DNA of 64,000 bases, taken from NCBI GenBank assembly GCA_963854835.1, contig OY978528.1:7906242-7970241 (forward strand), read 5' to 3'. The position numbers and the translations under genes were made by a program. Each line of letters opens with the position of its first letter. Positions within the stretch are counted from its first letter, which is position 1. The stretch is from Megamerina dolium (taxonomy: Eukaryota; Arthropoda; Insecta; Diptera; Megamerinidae). Shown here in pieces: positions 24,250 through 37,500 of the stretch. Below the pieces are notes generated by a model. That model was not told the DNA's origin, did no database searches, and worked only from the letters and a program-made list of their open reading frames with translations.

Positions 24250-25564
24250 GATTGGTTAAAAATATCAGAATAATACAGAAATGGGTTTTCAGTTAGAAGA
24301 AATTCAATTTTGTTAAATATTGATATTAGATATAGTAAATTACCGACTAAATAATAAAGATAATTTTTATGCGATATGGATCGGCTAATCAATAAATAAG
24401 AACATCTCCGATATTCCGTGAATTGTGAATTACAACAAATATCTCTAAATATTAAACAATTTTTCTGCCATAAAATTCATCCGACTGCATTGATAAAATT
24501 AATCCATTAAGGGGAAATAGGGTTTAAGAATGTTTTGTCTAAATTTCAAGTCAATCGGAGTAAAATTGACAAAGTTATGACTATTTTTAAATCTGTCGCT
24601 TATGATCGCTTATGAATTTCATCCCAAATTTATTAGTGTTCAAAACTTTAAAACATTTTTCCCACAACTCACGTTTTCAAAATCGGTGTCCCTCATAACT
24701 TCAAAACTACTGCACTGATCATTTTGAAATTTTGAACACTATTTCTGTAACGCTAGAAAGTTTTTTTTTCAAATTTCTTAATATTTTTCATTTTACAATA
24801 ACAAATTAACAGATTTTTTCGCAAAAAAATCGTTTTGTTTTTCCCTTCAAAGTGTTCCCAAAAAGTGATTAATTGAAATTTCGAAAAACCCCCAGCGATA
24901 CCTGAGCAAAGCAATTATCTAAAGATATAATTTTGTTTTTTTTTTTATTTCAGATGATCCAGCACCGATTTATGAGGGAGGGACACCGCAATTCCACTTT
25001 TTTTCCGAGAAGCTCCAAAATAATTGCCGTTTTTTTTTTTTTTAAATATTTCTCCATGAAAATTTTACACAATATTCTTCAAATTGTCATACTATAATGT
25101 ATCATTGGGTTTTAATAAATAGATTTTAACTGTTTCACAAAAATCACAAAATCACAAAAATGTGCCTTTTTTACACGAATCAACCCTATTCCCCCCTTGA
25201 ATGTGACTAGTACATATATAAGCAAAAATGTATTTATCTCAAATTTTTATATTCCATAGACAAATTATAATTTACTTTAAATCTCAATATTTCAGAACAT
25301 TCAAAAATTTTTGTGATTCTAAACCAAAAAAATTTTTTTTTTAAATTGCCCACTGTATTTTTCCAATAACTACAAAACAGCAAAATTGTTTAAATCAACT
25401 CAAAAATGAACTATCTATTGGCAATCAAATTTTCATTTCAAACGAAGAAAATATTTTCTTGATGAACAAACATCGTTTTTACGAATTTTGTATTTGAGAA
25501 AAAAGAAATTATTGAACAAAGCAAATAAAAAGAAGAACAATTTGAGAAAATACCAAAACCGGAA
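24250..25564. other. AT-rich stretch upstream of SPAG17
   Basis: Holds the presumed promoter and 5' leader of the gene starting at 25,565. No core promoter motif is clear. An in-frame stop at 25,526-25,528 limits upstream extension of the coding frame. Confidence 0.4.
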
Positions 25565-28500
25565 ATGTCTTTACCACCAAGTGCACGCTCTACACTGGTA
25601 AATTCTCGAATATTTGCTCTTACAATTTATTGCATTTTTTTCTTCTTCTTTTTTGAAAAAAAAATGATAACAACAACAACAGCAGCGTCAACGTGAAAGA
25701 AACTATCAATTATATGCGGTAAACTATCATGGCTCGGCAATCAATTCGATACGCGATGAATTTTTAAAACGTGCCAAAACTGGGATACGACGTAAAGTTT
25801 TCATCATCGAATTGGATGAGGAAATAAAACGAACAAGTGAAAGTGTTGTACAAAGAAAAAGTCGAAATTCCAAATTACCTGATGGTAAGATTGAATGTGA
25901 AAAATGAATTATTCGATTGATAATAATTAAATGCAACATTTTATTTCGGTGCACATGAATGGAACAATTTAATAGTACAATTTGGTGGAAATATTCTGCT
26001 TACCGCATGTATGAATGCTATTGAACGTTGTAGACAACACTATGATGATCTAATACAATCAATTGAAAAAGAGAAAAAATTCGATTTATACACCTATTGG
26101 CTTGAAGATTTGGAAAATCGTAATCAATTGGGTAAACGTAAAAGTTCGCTTGGTGGTCGTACCAGTATTCAAAAGACAGCTGGTAAAAGTGCCAAAGGTA
26201 CTGGCCAATTAGCAACTGTACGTGAGGATACAACACAACCAAATATGCCAATATGTCCAGTATTGAAGTCAAGACCACACAATCGTGTGGGTCAAAAACC
26301 GCAGCTGTCAAAAAGAAAGGTAAAAGAATAGATACATATTAATAGATATTTCTTGATTGTAGTTTATATGCTGCTATTGATTCAACAATTCTTTCATTTT
26401 GCATCTACCATACCTTACCTATAGTATATAATTGATGAGCCTGTTGATTCAAAGCTTTTTATCATAATTGTTGGTAAACTGCATAATACATTCTATCGTG
26501 ATTTGTTAAGGTAAATACAATATATATAAATACACTTATGAATATAAGAAGCTTACATTTTTGCATAAACTGTTATCTTTCAATTTATTTTACATGATTT
26601 TGACACCTAACACCTTACACGAAAACTTACTGAATGACAATTTGCCTGCATACTCATTGAAATTTTACATATGAACACACACTATCAACTATCATTTCTG
26701 CATGCAAGCATATCTTTACTTGTAACATTTTTGACAAAAAACAATAAATTGCAATTTAAATACAGTAACAGTAACAGCAACAGCAGTCTTATATTTTATC
26801 AGTATTCATGGCTCTTGACAACTCCTAAACAATACACACTTGAAGCATAAAAGTGTAAATTTCTTTTGCAAAAACAAAACAAAATGAAAGCAAAAAAAAA
26901 AACATAGACGACAAAGTAAAATTTCGCAAAGATTTACAAGCTCTCACTCAAGACAATGGTATGTAAGACACACACACACACACACACGCACACACACAGG
27001 ACATGGTCCAAAGCATTCCATACACTCTGAAGAAGTAAAAGACAGCACACTCAAGCATTAGATATATGCATTTATTACAATCGTATACGTCTATGTGTTG
27101 CATACGAGGGTGGTCCCAGAACTACCCGACCTAACAAAGAAAACAACAAATTCGGAAAAATTGTTCTTTATTTCTCAACATAATCTCCTTTTAGACTTTT
27201 CCCAGCGATATTCCATAGCTTCGATACCCTATTTATAGTATGAACTGTCTAGCTCATTAAAATAGCCATTTACCGCAGAATCCACCTCTTCATTGTTTGC
27301 AAATCTTCTACCTCCAAGCCATTTTTTCAAATTTGAAAATAGAAAATACTCCGAAGGAGCTAAATCTGGCGAATAAGGTGCGTGCTGAAGCAATTCGAGC
27401 TTTAACTCATTGATTTTGGCCATCGCAATAGCGGATGTGTGAATTGGTGCATTGTCTTGATGAGGCAACACTTTATTTTTCCCCAAATGCGATTTTTTTT
27501 CTTTAATTTCATCACTTCAGCGCTGCAAGAAATTACTCGCCGTTAATTGTTTTTCCTTTTTGAAGATAATCAATAAAAATTATGCCATGGAACTGTCTTC
27601 GCCATCTTTGGACACGATTCTCCCCTTTCAGTCCACTGTTTTGACTCCTCCGTTGTCTCAAATGTGAAGTGGTGGACCCATGTCTCATGCATGGTTACGA
27701 ATCGACGCAAAAACTCGGCTTTATTACTGTGAAACATGGCCAAACACTCTATAGAAGCATCTTCACGACGTTGTTTTTGTTCAATTGTAAGCAAACGCGG
27801 CACCCATCTTGCACACAGATTTTTCATCTCCAAATTTTCGGTCAATATAAGATGTATAACAACTTTTGAAATGCCTGTAATTTCACCTAGCTCACGCACC
27901 TTTAGCCGGCGATCATCGAATACCATTTTGTGGATTTTCTTAACCGTTCCTGGCATGGCCACCTCAATTGGTCGACCACTACGGTGTTCATCTTGGCAGC
28001 TCGTACGACCTCGTTTAAACTCTGCCATCCAATATTTGATAGTCGTAAACAAAGGAGCAGACTCCCCCAGAGTAGAATCTAGTTCGGCTTTAATATTCGT
28101 TGGACTGAAACCTTTCAAATGAAAGTATAGAATTACATAACGGTGACCAATTTTTTCCACTTTTACAAATTCACTGAGGTCGTTAACTTCGATGGCTCCA
28201 AAAAAAAAATACTAAACAACGTAGCGCCTTGAAACTTCAAGCATATGTTTTATAAGGTTGCCACTTTTCACCGAAGTAATTTTTTTCAAACTACTGCCAC
28301 CATCTACATGTCAGGTCGGGTAGTTCTGGCACCGCCCGCGTATATGCACTAAGGAGTATTAAATATTATCAAGTACATGGCATGTAATAGAATATGGAAT
28401 GGATATGCATTCATATACAAAACACAATAAGTAGTCGAATGATAGTAAGAAGATGTATTATCAAAACTTTATCGTAACAATACAACACTTGTTTGCTTGC

Positions 28501-31500
28501 TTACTTTCAAAATAACGTCATACATCAATGTAACCAGCTTACAAAATATATTGAATGTAGTGTATTATATTACAACTGTTTAAAAAAAAATATATATATG
28601 GACTTTATTGCTTTTAATTTCATTCAATTTTTTATTTTTTTTTTTTTATTTTCACAAAAACATTAGTTTATGGCCCCATAAACGACCTCAATAAATAAAA
28701 TTAATTTCCCAAAATAGGTGCATCATCGTAGGGTTAATATCTTAACGTTACAAATCCAAAAGAAAATTATCTTTATTTATCTAATAACAAGTAACAAAGA
28801 CTATTTTGAGGAAATATTTTTCGTTAAAATCATTTTAAAAGCACTTTTTTTACAATTGGCTGAGGCGAAATACAATATTGAAAAGATTTTTCTTTCTAAT
28901 AGTGCCCATCTGTCGCCAAGAAATTGACAATTGACACTTTGCCATGAAAAAGCTTCTTAAAAAGCTCTCTGAAAAAGCTCAAAAAAAGTGATGCCACAGA
29001 GGTTCTGCCATTCGGAACCAGCTAAGTTATAAATGGCGCCCTTCTAATACTGTCCAAAAATTTAACAAGCAAAACAGTACGGGAGGAAAAGCTCGGTGCT
29101 AGCACAAAGGATCTTTCTGTTCTCTAGCCACAATAACCTAAGCGTACCTAAAATAATAATAATCAGAAAAATTGAACAGATCTAATTTTTACATAGAGAT
29201 TTACATAGAGATTTCAATAGAGTGTACCGGAAATATGCATCGACTGAATGAAAAGTTTACAAATAATTTTATTTTGCAATGTGGAATATTGCAATATTTT
29301 GCAGTAGCAAATATCTTCAGATTTTTTGTTTAGGCCCAAAGACACACATTCATCATAATTGACTATTATATAAAAATAACAAAAAAAAATCGAGAACAAA
29401 TCTTGAGAATTATGAAACAACTTAAGGGTCCCCATAATAATGTGAAACTGAATGGTATAGATTCTCTGCCATATTTTTTTACGATTGATTTTTCCACAAG
29501 TGCCCATCATTTGTTAAAAATATCACATCGAACCATAGGTAATAGACAGATTTCTAAATTGGGAACGTTTTTTATGAGTAAAATCAAATAGAAATTATCC
29601 CGAATTATCTGGTGGCAATTTCCTACACTATGTAACTTCTATAAAAAAAAATGCCCATAGGGATGATCCCGGGAGTGAGGCCGGCAATATTCTATCGCCA
29701 GATCCTTAACAGACAGATCAGTAAAAACTTACCCACTTTTCCAATAAAACTCCAAAATTCTTAGAACGAAGTATTTCTGGCCTCTGAGTGACATTTCTTA
29801 AAGAATTCCAACAACTTTGACCAAAACCATAACTAATCAGTACAAAAATATCCATGAATTTTAACCACGTGTCCAAAAACTCTCCAATAAGCCATTGGAA
29901 GTACATCGGTGTGCTATGATGTGAATCGAATAATGTCAGATTCTTAACAGACAGGTCAGTAAAAACTTACTCACTTTCCCAATAAAACTCCAAAATTCTT
30001 AGAACGAAGTATTTCTGGCCTCTGAGTGACATTTTTTAAAGAATTCCGACAACTGTTACCATAACTATAACCAATCAGTGCAAAAACGTTCACAGATTTT
30101 AACCACTTGTCCGAAAACTTTCCAATAAAGCATTGGAAATACATCGGTGTGCTATGATGTGAATCGAATAATGGGTATTTGCATAAGAAAATTTATGTAT
30201 ATGCCACTTGACAAAGAACTGAACTTGTAACTTACTTTTATCTACACATTTTACACAATTTACATATGAATATGACAATATACTCGTATGTATATACACA
30301 TTTGCGTATGTATATAAACATTTTTGAATGTATATACACAAGTCACACTAAAATTTTAAACATGAAACTAAAATCAACGAGTCACATACGAGTGTACAAG
30401 CATTCCTTCATGATCTCTTTTGCTATTTTCTTCTTTTATTCATATTTCTTATCCTTTCTTTTTTGTTGTTGTTAGCATTGGTGAACCTTTACATGCTATT
30501 ATACATTTTCTACCCGGCGAATGTGGTTATGATCGTCTCGTACCACAACCGGAAAGGCAACGTCTACTACAGCATATATTGGAAAATGTACAATCGTCCA
30601 CATACGGTTTACGTCAAAGTGATTTAACCAAACCCGTTGGTATATTGCAACAATATTTACCAATTATTTCCAACTGTCTTGCCATCAAATATAGCGATAC
30701 CATATATAGTGAATTGAGTTGGTATATGTATGATGTGGAAGTGCTGCGACAGCAATATGAACAATATTATAAGCAAGCATTTCATGAGGCCAATGTTGCG
30801 ATGCCGCACGATGAGAATATACAATATGTAAAGGATCTCATTGGCTCGTTAACTATACAGGGGCAAATTATAAAGGCACCTCTGGCAGAAATAGGCACCG
30901 ATCTCACAACGATTACAATGTATTTACAGAGTCTACTGAATATTATTGCACCACCAGAGAATCTATTAACTACCAACGAGGTCTTAATGCTAACACGTCC
31001 CTTGTCGCGTTCGTTTTTTGCTGCTTTTGGCGACAATCTGACAAAATTGATCGCTAATTTTGCCTCCGCCTTCAATAGTATTACAAAAATTGCCAAATAT
31101 AATCGCCTCTTTGTTGGGAAAAATAATCAATTACTCTGCTCGATGATATCCTATGCCGATCATAATGTTTTTTTCAATGTCTTTCTAACATGTTTGGAAT
31201 TCAATCTAGTACGGGTACTATTTAAGAGTATACCGATGGAGCAGACACCCAAATACACGCCATACGAAGCAAAACGTGAAGCTTTCACTTTCCCACCGTT
31301 CGTAAAATTTTATCCCACCGAAGATGCGGTACAGCAGCAGCTTGCAGAGTATACACGCGATTTTGAAGATATCAAAATCGAGGAAATCTATCCGGGCTAC
31401 AAATTATATACCTTCACATGCACCTACGATGAAATCTACGAAGCTGAGCAACTCATGCATCTGCCGACACGTTTATGTTTTCGTGATTTTACACTTTTCC

Positions 31501-34500
31501 AGCTGGAGGAGTTCCAAGCAAACTTGGTGACGCCGGAAAAACGCAAAGAACTGATCATGGAGAGGCTCTCAGTGGCCGAACGTTGTCGCGAACTGGCCAA
31601 TTCTTCGGGCGATATCGAAATCGATGCGGATATTTTTATTCGGCCAAATTCTCTGAAAGCTCGCTACTTGGTGCAAAAAGAAGTAGTTTTGACAGAGAGC
31701 GGTCATGAGGAGAAACCAACGAATCGTAAGAAACGATCCAAAGCACAGGTTGGACACATGGAAGGCAATACAGCTGAAAGTGCTCAAGAAAATGTCCCTA
31801 TAGATTATGTGGGCCTGCCACCCGAACATCCGCTTCTACAGGGTTACAATCTTGAGGATACCAGACAGGAGATTTTTACAAAAACTTCCAAATATTACTT
31901 CGAAGAAGGCCACATTAAATTGTATCAGGAACGTTGGTGTTTTGATGATATGAATAAAAACATTGATTTCTTCGTGAATGGCAATCATTTGAATTTCTAT
32001 CAAACGCATCCCAAACTCATCAATGGCATATCAAATAATATATATTTGCGAACAAAAAATGACATTTCCGTACGGGTATTGGCCGATGCCAATGAGTGCG
32101 CCAAGATCGTTCTCAATTACCCAAATGCACTGACTGTGTACTATCATGAAACGTATGCAGAACAATGCTGGCTGAAGGAGGACACCACTTACAATGAAGA
32201 ATTACGTCGCATTTTTACACCATATGGTGCTATTATTGTGCAGTTCAAAGATGATGATCTAATGACATTAATTATGCGTTACAATGGCGAAGTTTATGAA
32301 CTGTTTCAACAAGAATTCGAAATGGATTATGGGAATGAGAAATTGAATGAATTCACAAGTTCCAATCTTACGAGTAATATCACAACGGATGATAGTACAA
32401 AACTAGGGCCGAAAGCGTCTACATCGAAAGGTAAACGAAGCAATACGAAATTGAAATCAATACAATCCGATACGCCTTCCTTAAAGTCCATCAAACGTAA
32501 ATCACGTCGAAAACCGAATTTAAGTGAAATAACTGAGGAGGATGATCCAACAAAGGTGAAATCGTCAACGAAATCGGTGAAAGAGCTGCTAAATGAATAT
32601 ATTGAAAATGAATTGCGCTACATCAATTATGTTATAACCGTTTACAACTTGAGCTATCTACATTTGCGAATAACCACAACCATTGGACGTGTTATAAATA
32701 TAACACACACCGGGAATGTATGTACTCGATATTTGGAGTTAATTCCAGTTTGACTTGATAACAAAAAAATATACTAAATTTCTTTGCACAGATTTATGAA
32801 ACAAAAAAATGGCAAAATATCGAATGGCATGATTATTTTGCCAACGAAAGTTATGCTATGCGTGAGGATGGTGTAAAAATGATTTGGACTAAAGATACGC
32901 TCAAATGTTATCACAAAGATGGCACCGTATTCACAACAAAAACAGAAGAATCATCCGAAACCGTTAATTTAATATACGATGAATTTGGTAGGTCTTTTAA
33001 ATGTCTTTTCTTTATTATAAGCTTGTCTTGTGGGAAATTTATACTAAAACATTTATTCTCACATTGCCTATAATACAAATTTGATTAGACTTTGGACAGA
33101 TTTATTTTATATATTCAACAAATGACATCAATTTAGTAAAATTTTGTCAAAATTTGAAATTATTTCAATTAGAATTGAGATGGTAAAGAAATTTCTCTCT
33201 GTACATCGGTAGACATCTGTACCGGAGCTCTTGATAACGCAACTTTCAGATCACTTGAGGAAGGGATGGTCAGAAAAGGAATGAGTCGACTGATAATAAC
33301 ATGAGTTCTCAATATGCTGAAAAATACAACAATTATCTTCGAAATGGTAGCAAAGAGATTAATAGTCAGGTCAACCAAAGAATGCCCTCAAGCAGGCGTC
33401 TTATCGCCGCTCCTATGGCTATTGGTTATCGACGAGCTTTTACAAACTCTCGATGATCTCGGATATGAAGTCTAGGGCTTGCGGCTTTGACTCTGCATCT
33501 CTTGACATCACTCATGGCTGGTGTCAAGAGAAAGGACTCTCAATTAATCCGAATAACACAAATGGGGTACCCTTAACCAAAAAAAGGAAATTGAGTATAG
33601 GAACTACAACACTAGGGGACACAGACTTAATTCTATCCGAGGAAATGAAATATCTAGGATTAATCCTAGATAAAACCCTGACTTGGAATAACCATTTATC
33701 GTATATAACTGGCAAAGCCCTAAGGACAAGCTATGCGTGCCAGAGATTACACGGTAAAAGATGTAGTCTGCGACCAAAAATGGTGGCATGGTCGTATAGG
33801 TCCGTAATAATGCCAATTATCACCTATGCCTCCTTGGCGTGGTGGCCGAAGGTAAATCAAACATAGGCTAGAATGATCCATAGTAAGGTTCATTGAAGAG
33901 CCTGTTTGGTTGTCACGAGAGCAATGCGCACATGCCCCACTGCAGCCTTAGGAATTCTGACTGGACTCACACCTCCAGCACTAAGGCTTCCTAATCTATC
34001 CAACCTTAAAGAAGGCAATCTCACAGGACATACAAAGATCATGGACGCCGTTTGGGACACTCTATAAAAATAAAAATAAATATGTGGCACTTAAAGCCCC
34101 AAAGGACTCATTGGCCGAGCTTCTCTTCCATTACTGTTGTGCGTCTTAAATTTGGACAGTATTAGAAGGGACGCTCTATATCTTGTGGTTTTCGACAAGA
34201 TGGATAGAAAGCTAGTCTTCTCCAAACACTTTGAAGTAATCATCAACGACCGTTCGGCTTGGAGGAGTAGCGATATGGTCCCAAAATGATAGGTCTAAGA
34301 TGGAAGATGGCTGTGCGGGGCCGGGAATTGTGGGACCAAGATATCGGAAAGCAATCGCAATGGGGTAAACAGCTTCCATCTTTCAGGCGGAGGTCCATGA
34401 TTTAGAGGTGGTATGTGCGAGAGAATACATACGTAGGGGCACCCGTGGTACCAAAATATGCATCCTGTTTAACAGCCAGGCGGCTCTAAAATCCATAGCA

Positions 34501-37500
34501 AAATTCACGTTTCAATCAAGCCTGGTCTGGGAATGTTTGAATCTTCTCAATGCCCTGGCAGTAAAGAATCCTGTCACCGTCATGTGGGTGCCGGAACATG
34601 AGGGACACGAGGGAAATGAAATGGTCGACTCCCTTGCAAAGAAAGCACTCCACATCAAGCCCACAGCAATTATAATATTTATAAATAGTCCAGAATTGTT
34701 TTAGTTGGGCAATAGGAGCACAAACGATCTTTTAGGTCACAGTGCATAATAGCCTGTATAATAATAATAATAATAATAATAATGGAATTGCAATTTTTAT
34801 CATTTGTATCATTTCAGAGTCTCGCATCACTGAAAGTTCTTCTCATGAACGTATGACTTATAGTGGCAATGAGGAACAATCTCAACAAACTAAGGTACTA
34901 TAAAAGAGGCTAGAATCTTATTCTGCTTATAGATTGTTAAAATACTAAGTGTTTCCCCATTCACAGAGGAAATTGCGCGCTAAGAAATCATATGAAACTG
35001 CATATTTACATTCAGTATTGAAATTAAATAATACTGCAAACTATAAAGATTACATTGCGGAAGAGGATGAAGAACATCACAAATCTGCAGAAGATACCAG
35101 TTATGCTTCTTTCACTTGTGATAGTTTTCTGATGCAACACAAAAATTATGCTGAAGTTTTCATCATGTTACTAAAAGATTTCACCAATGAAATTCGTGTA
35201 TTGATGGTGATTTTTGCTGCCGATCAAATACGCATACAAGTTGGTTATGAAGATTCATTTGAGAATGATCTCTTAGGTACCATAGAGACTAAAAGTGAAG
35301 ATTTTCGTGAACATAATAGTACGGCTGGTCGAGCACAGTCAAATGAAGCTGAAGAATTTGATATTCCACCAACGAGTAGTCAAAATGACAGCCATTCGAT
35401 TGGTACAAATGATTCGAAATATGCAACTGATACACCAATTGATGTTACAGCGCAACGATCATTCGTAATTAAATTATGGATCGGTGATGATTTGGATTTA
35501 TTTGTCACAGAGAAAACATGTGAAATTAATGCTCTACTACAACGAAAGGCTGATGAAGAAGATGAGCCTTTGAAGTGAGTATATAATTCAGTGCAATACA
35601 GGTATGTTACGAAAAGAAATGCTTAAACTTATTTTTACCAAAGAAATTGATGCATTTAAGAATTTGTATAATTCGTTGAAAACTACCCCCAGTTTATATA
35701 CAAAAGTATGTTTTCGAAAGGACATTTTTGTGATTTTTCACACAGAAATATAAGACTAATCAAAGCTGAAGCTTAGTGCACAAGCTAATTTTTATCAAAG
35801 AAGCGGGTTAACTTCAAAATTGACATAATCCGATAAAAATTACGTGTACCTCCCATACAAAATTAGATTTTCGAAAGTATGTTTTTGAACTTTTGACACG
35901 GAAATATAAAACTATCGAGCTGAAAATGCAAATAAAAGATACTTCTTTGCCAAAAAATGTGCATTTAAACCTCCGTCCCATATTAAGGTATATTTTCGAC
36001 GATATTAATCATAATGTTGAATATCCAAATTTCGGCATAACCAAAGTCAATATAATAATTGGCCTTATTAAGCCAATTTCACTACATTTACATTCGAAAA
36101 TAATAATTATTTTAATAAAAATAAAACATACAATTTATTTTAAAAGCCTTTTTCACAAACTCTTTATCTGTTTGTGTGTATATTAAATAACTGTAATAAC
36201 GATATACGCTCTATAACACAGCTTAATGATTACTGTATACAAAAATGATGTGCAAATGAATAGAGTAGATAATAATTTAAATGATTTCTTCACGCTTCAC
36301 AATGCATAATATTTATCACAATACACTATAATCTTGCAAGTACTGTATAAGCACGACTCCATACTACCACTTATTACTGCTACAGGTTTTATATTATCAT
36401 CATTATCATCATCATTATATTCATCACAATTGTGGGTATTTTTACTTAGCATATATTATTAAAAGTATCATTCTTCCACATAACTTGCTAACAATTCTTT
36501 TTTTTTTTTGCAAGTGAATGAGACTGAAACCCCTTTAAGAGATTTTATATTATGGCTTATGGGGTCGTACATATTATTTTCATACATACTTTTTTTTTCC
36601 CCCACTCTTTGTCACTCTCTGCTTTTCTATAGCCACATACCACTTTATAGTTATTATCACTATAATATTCTATGTAGTATAAGAAGACTTCATCTAAAGG
36701 GAACCTACGTACAATCTAATGTTTCACATACGACTAGTAGTGCGTTGACAATGTTCTTGTAGCAATAACAACAAGTGCAACAGCACATACACATTGTGCT
36801 TGTACCTCGCATTGGTATTAAATGCCACTGAAAAGCATTGATGATTTGAATCAAGTCAACTGTATATATGCATACATACTCATTATATTCATATACTTTT
36901 ATAAATATTAGAAGAGATCAAATAGAATGGAATAAAATTTTTCAATCTGGTTCAGTGTAAAACATAAAACAGATTTAAAGTAATCTAGTTTTTAGAGCAA
37001 TTATAAAAATCTATCAATTTTGTAAAGCAAACACCTTTGAAGGAAAAATTAATGGCAATCAGTCGCTGAGTGAAGCGATTTAAAAATTTGACCTACCCTA
37101 ATAAATATATTTATATGTTTGTGTGTGTGTGTGTGTGTGTGTGCTTTGTAGAAGGCTCTAGCTTCACCACTTGTCTTCGATATATTTGCATTCGAATGAT
37201 TATCATAATGATTGAGATATTATTGATGCTCATCCCAATGAAAATTATGAAGTTCTATCCTTTCTTAGTTTACATTTATGATTAGTTTCATTCTTGATAT
37301 TCAGACAATCATTAATATACATAGTCCCAGTAGGTAAAAAAAAAGAAGTGACATATATTTATGTGCAATTTTTTTTTTTGTTTTTTTTTTTATTTTATTA
37401 TTTCTCAATTAAATATTAAATATTAAATATTTCTCCTAGAAATATTTTTAGAATAAATGATTTAATTTTTATTGTAGCCACATTGATATTTCTAGAGGGC

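Noticed and set aside
27736..28122. Plus-strand ORF of 128 codons
   Set aside because: Antisense shadow of the mariner transposase.
30782..31096. Minus-strand ORF of 104 codons within SPAG17 exon 5
   Set aside because: It is a shadow of the large plus-strand exon, which has splice sites and conserved protein blocks.
36508..36762. 84-codon ORF in SPAG17 intron 8
   Set aside because: Starts next to an acceptor-like poly-T/GCAAG site, but its frame and phase do not fit SPAG17 and its composition is low-complexity.
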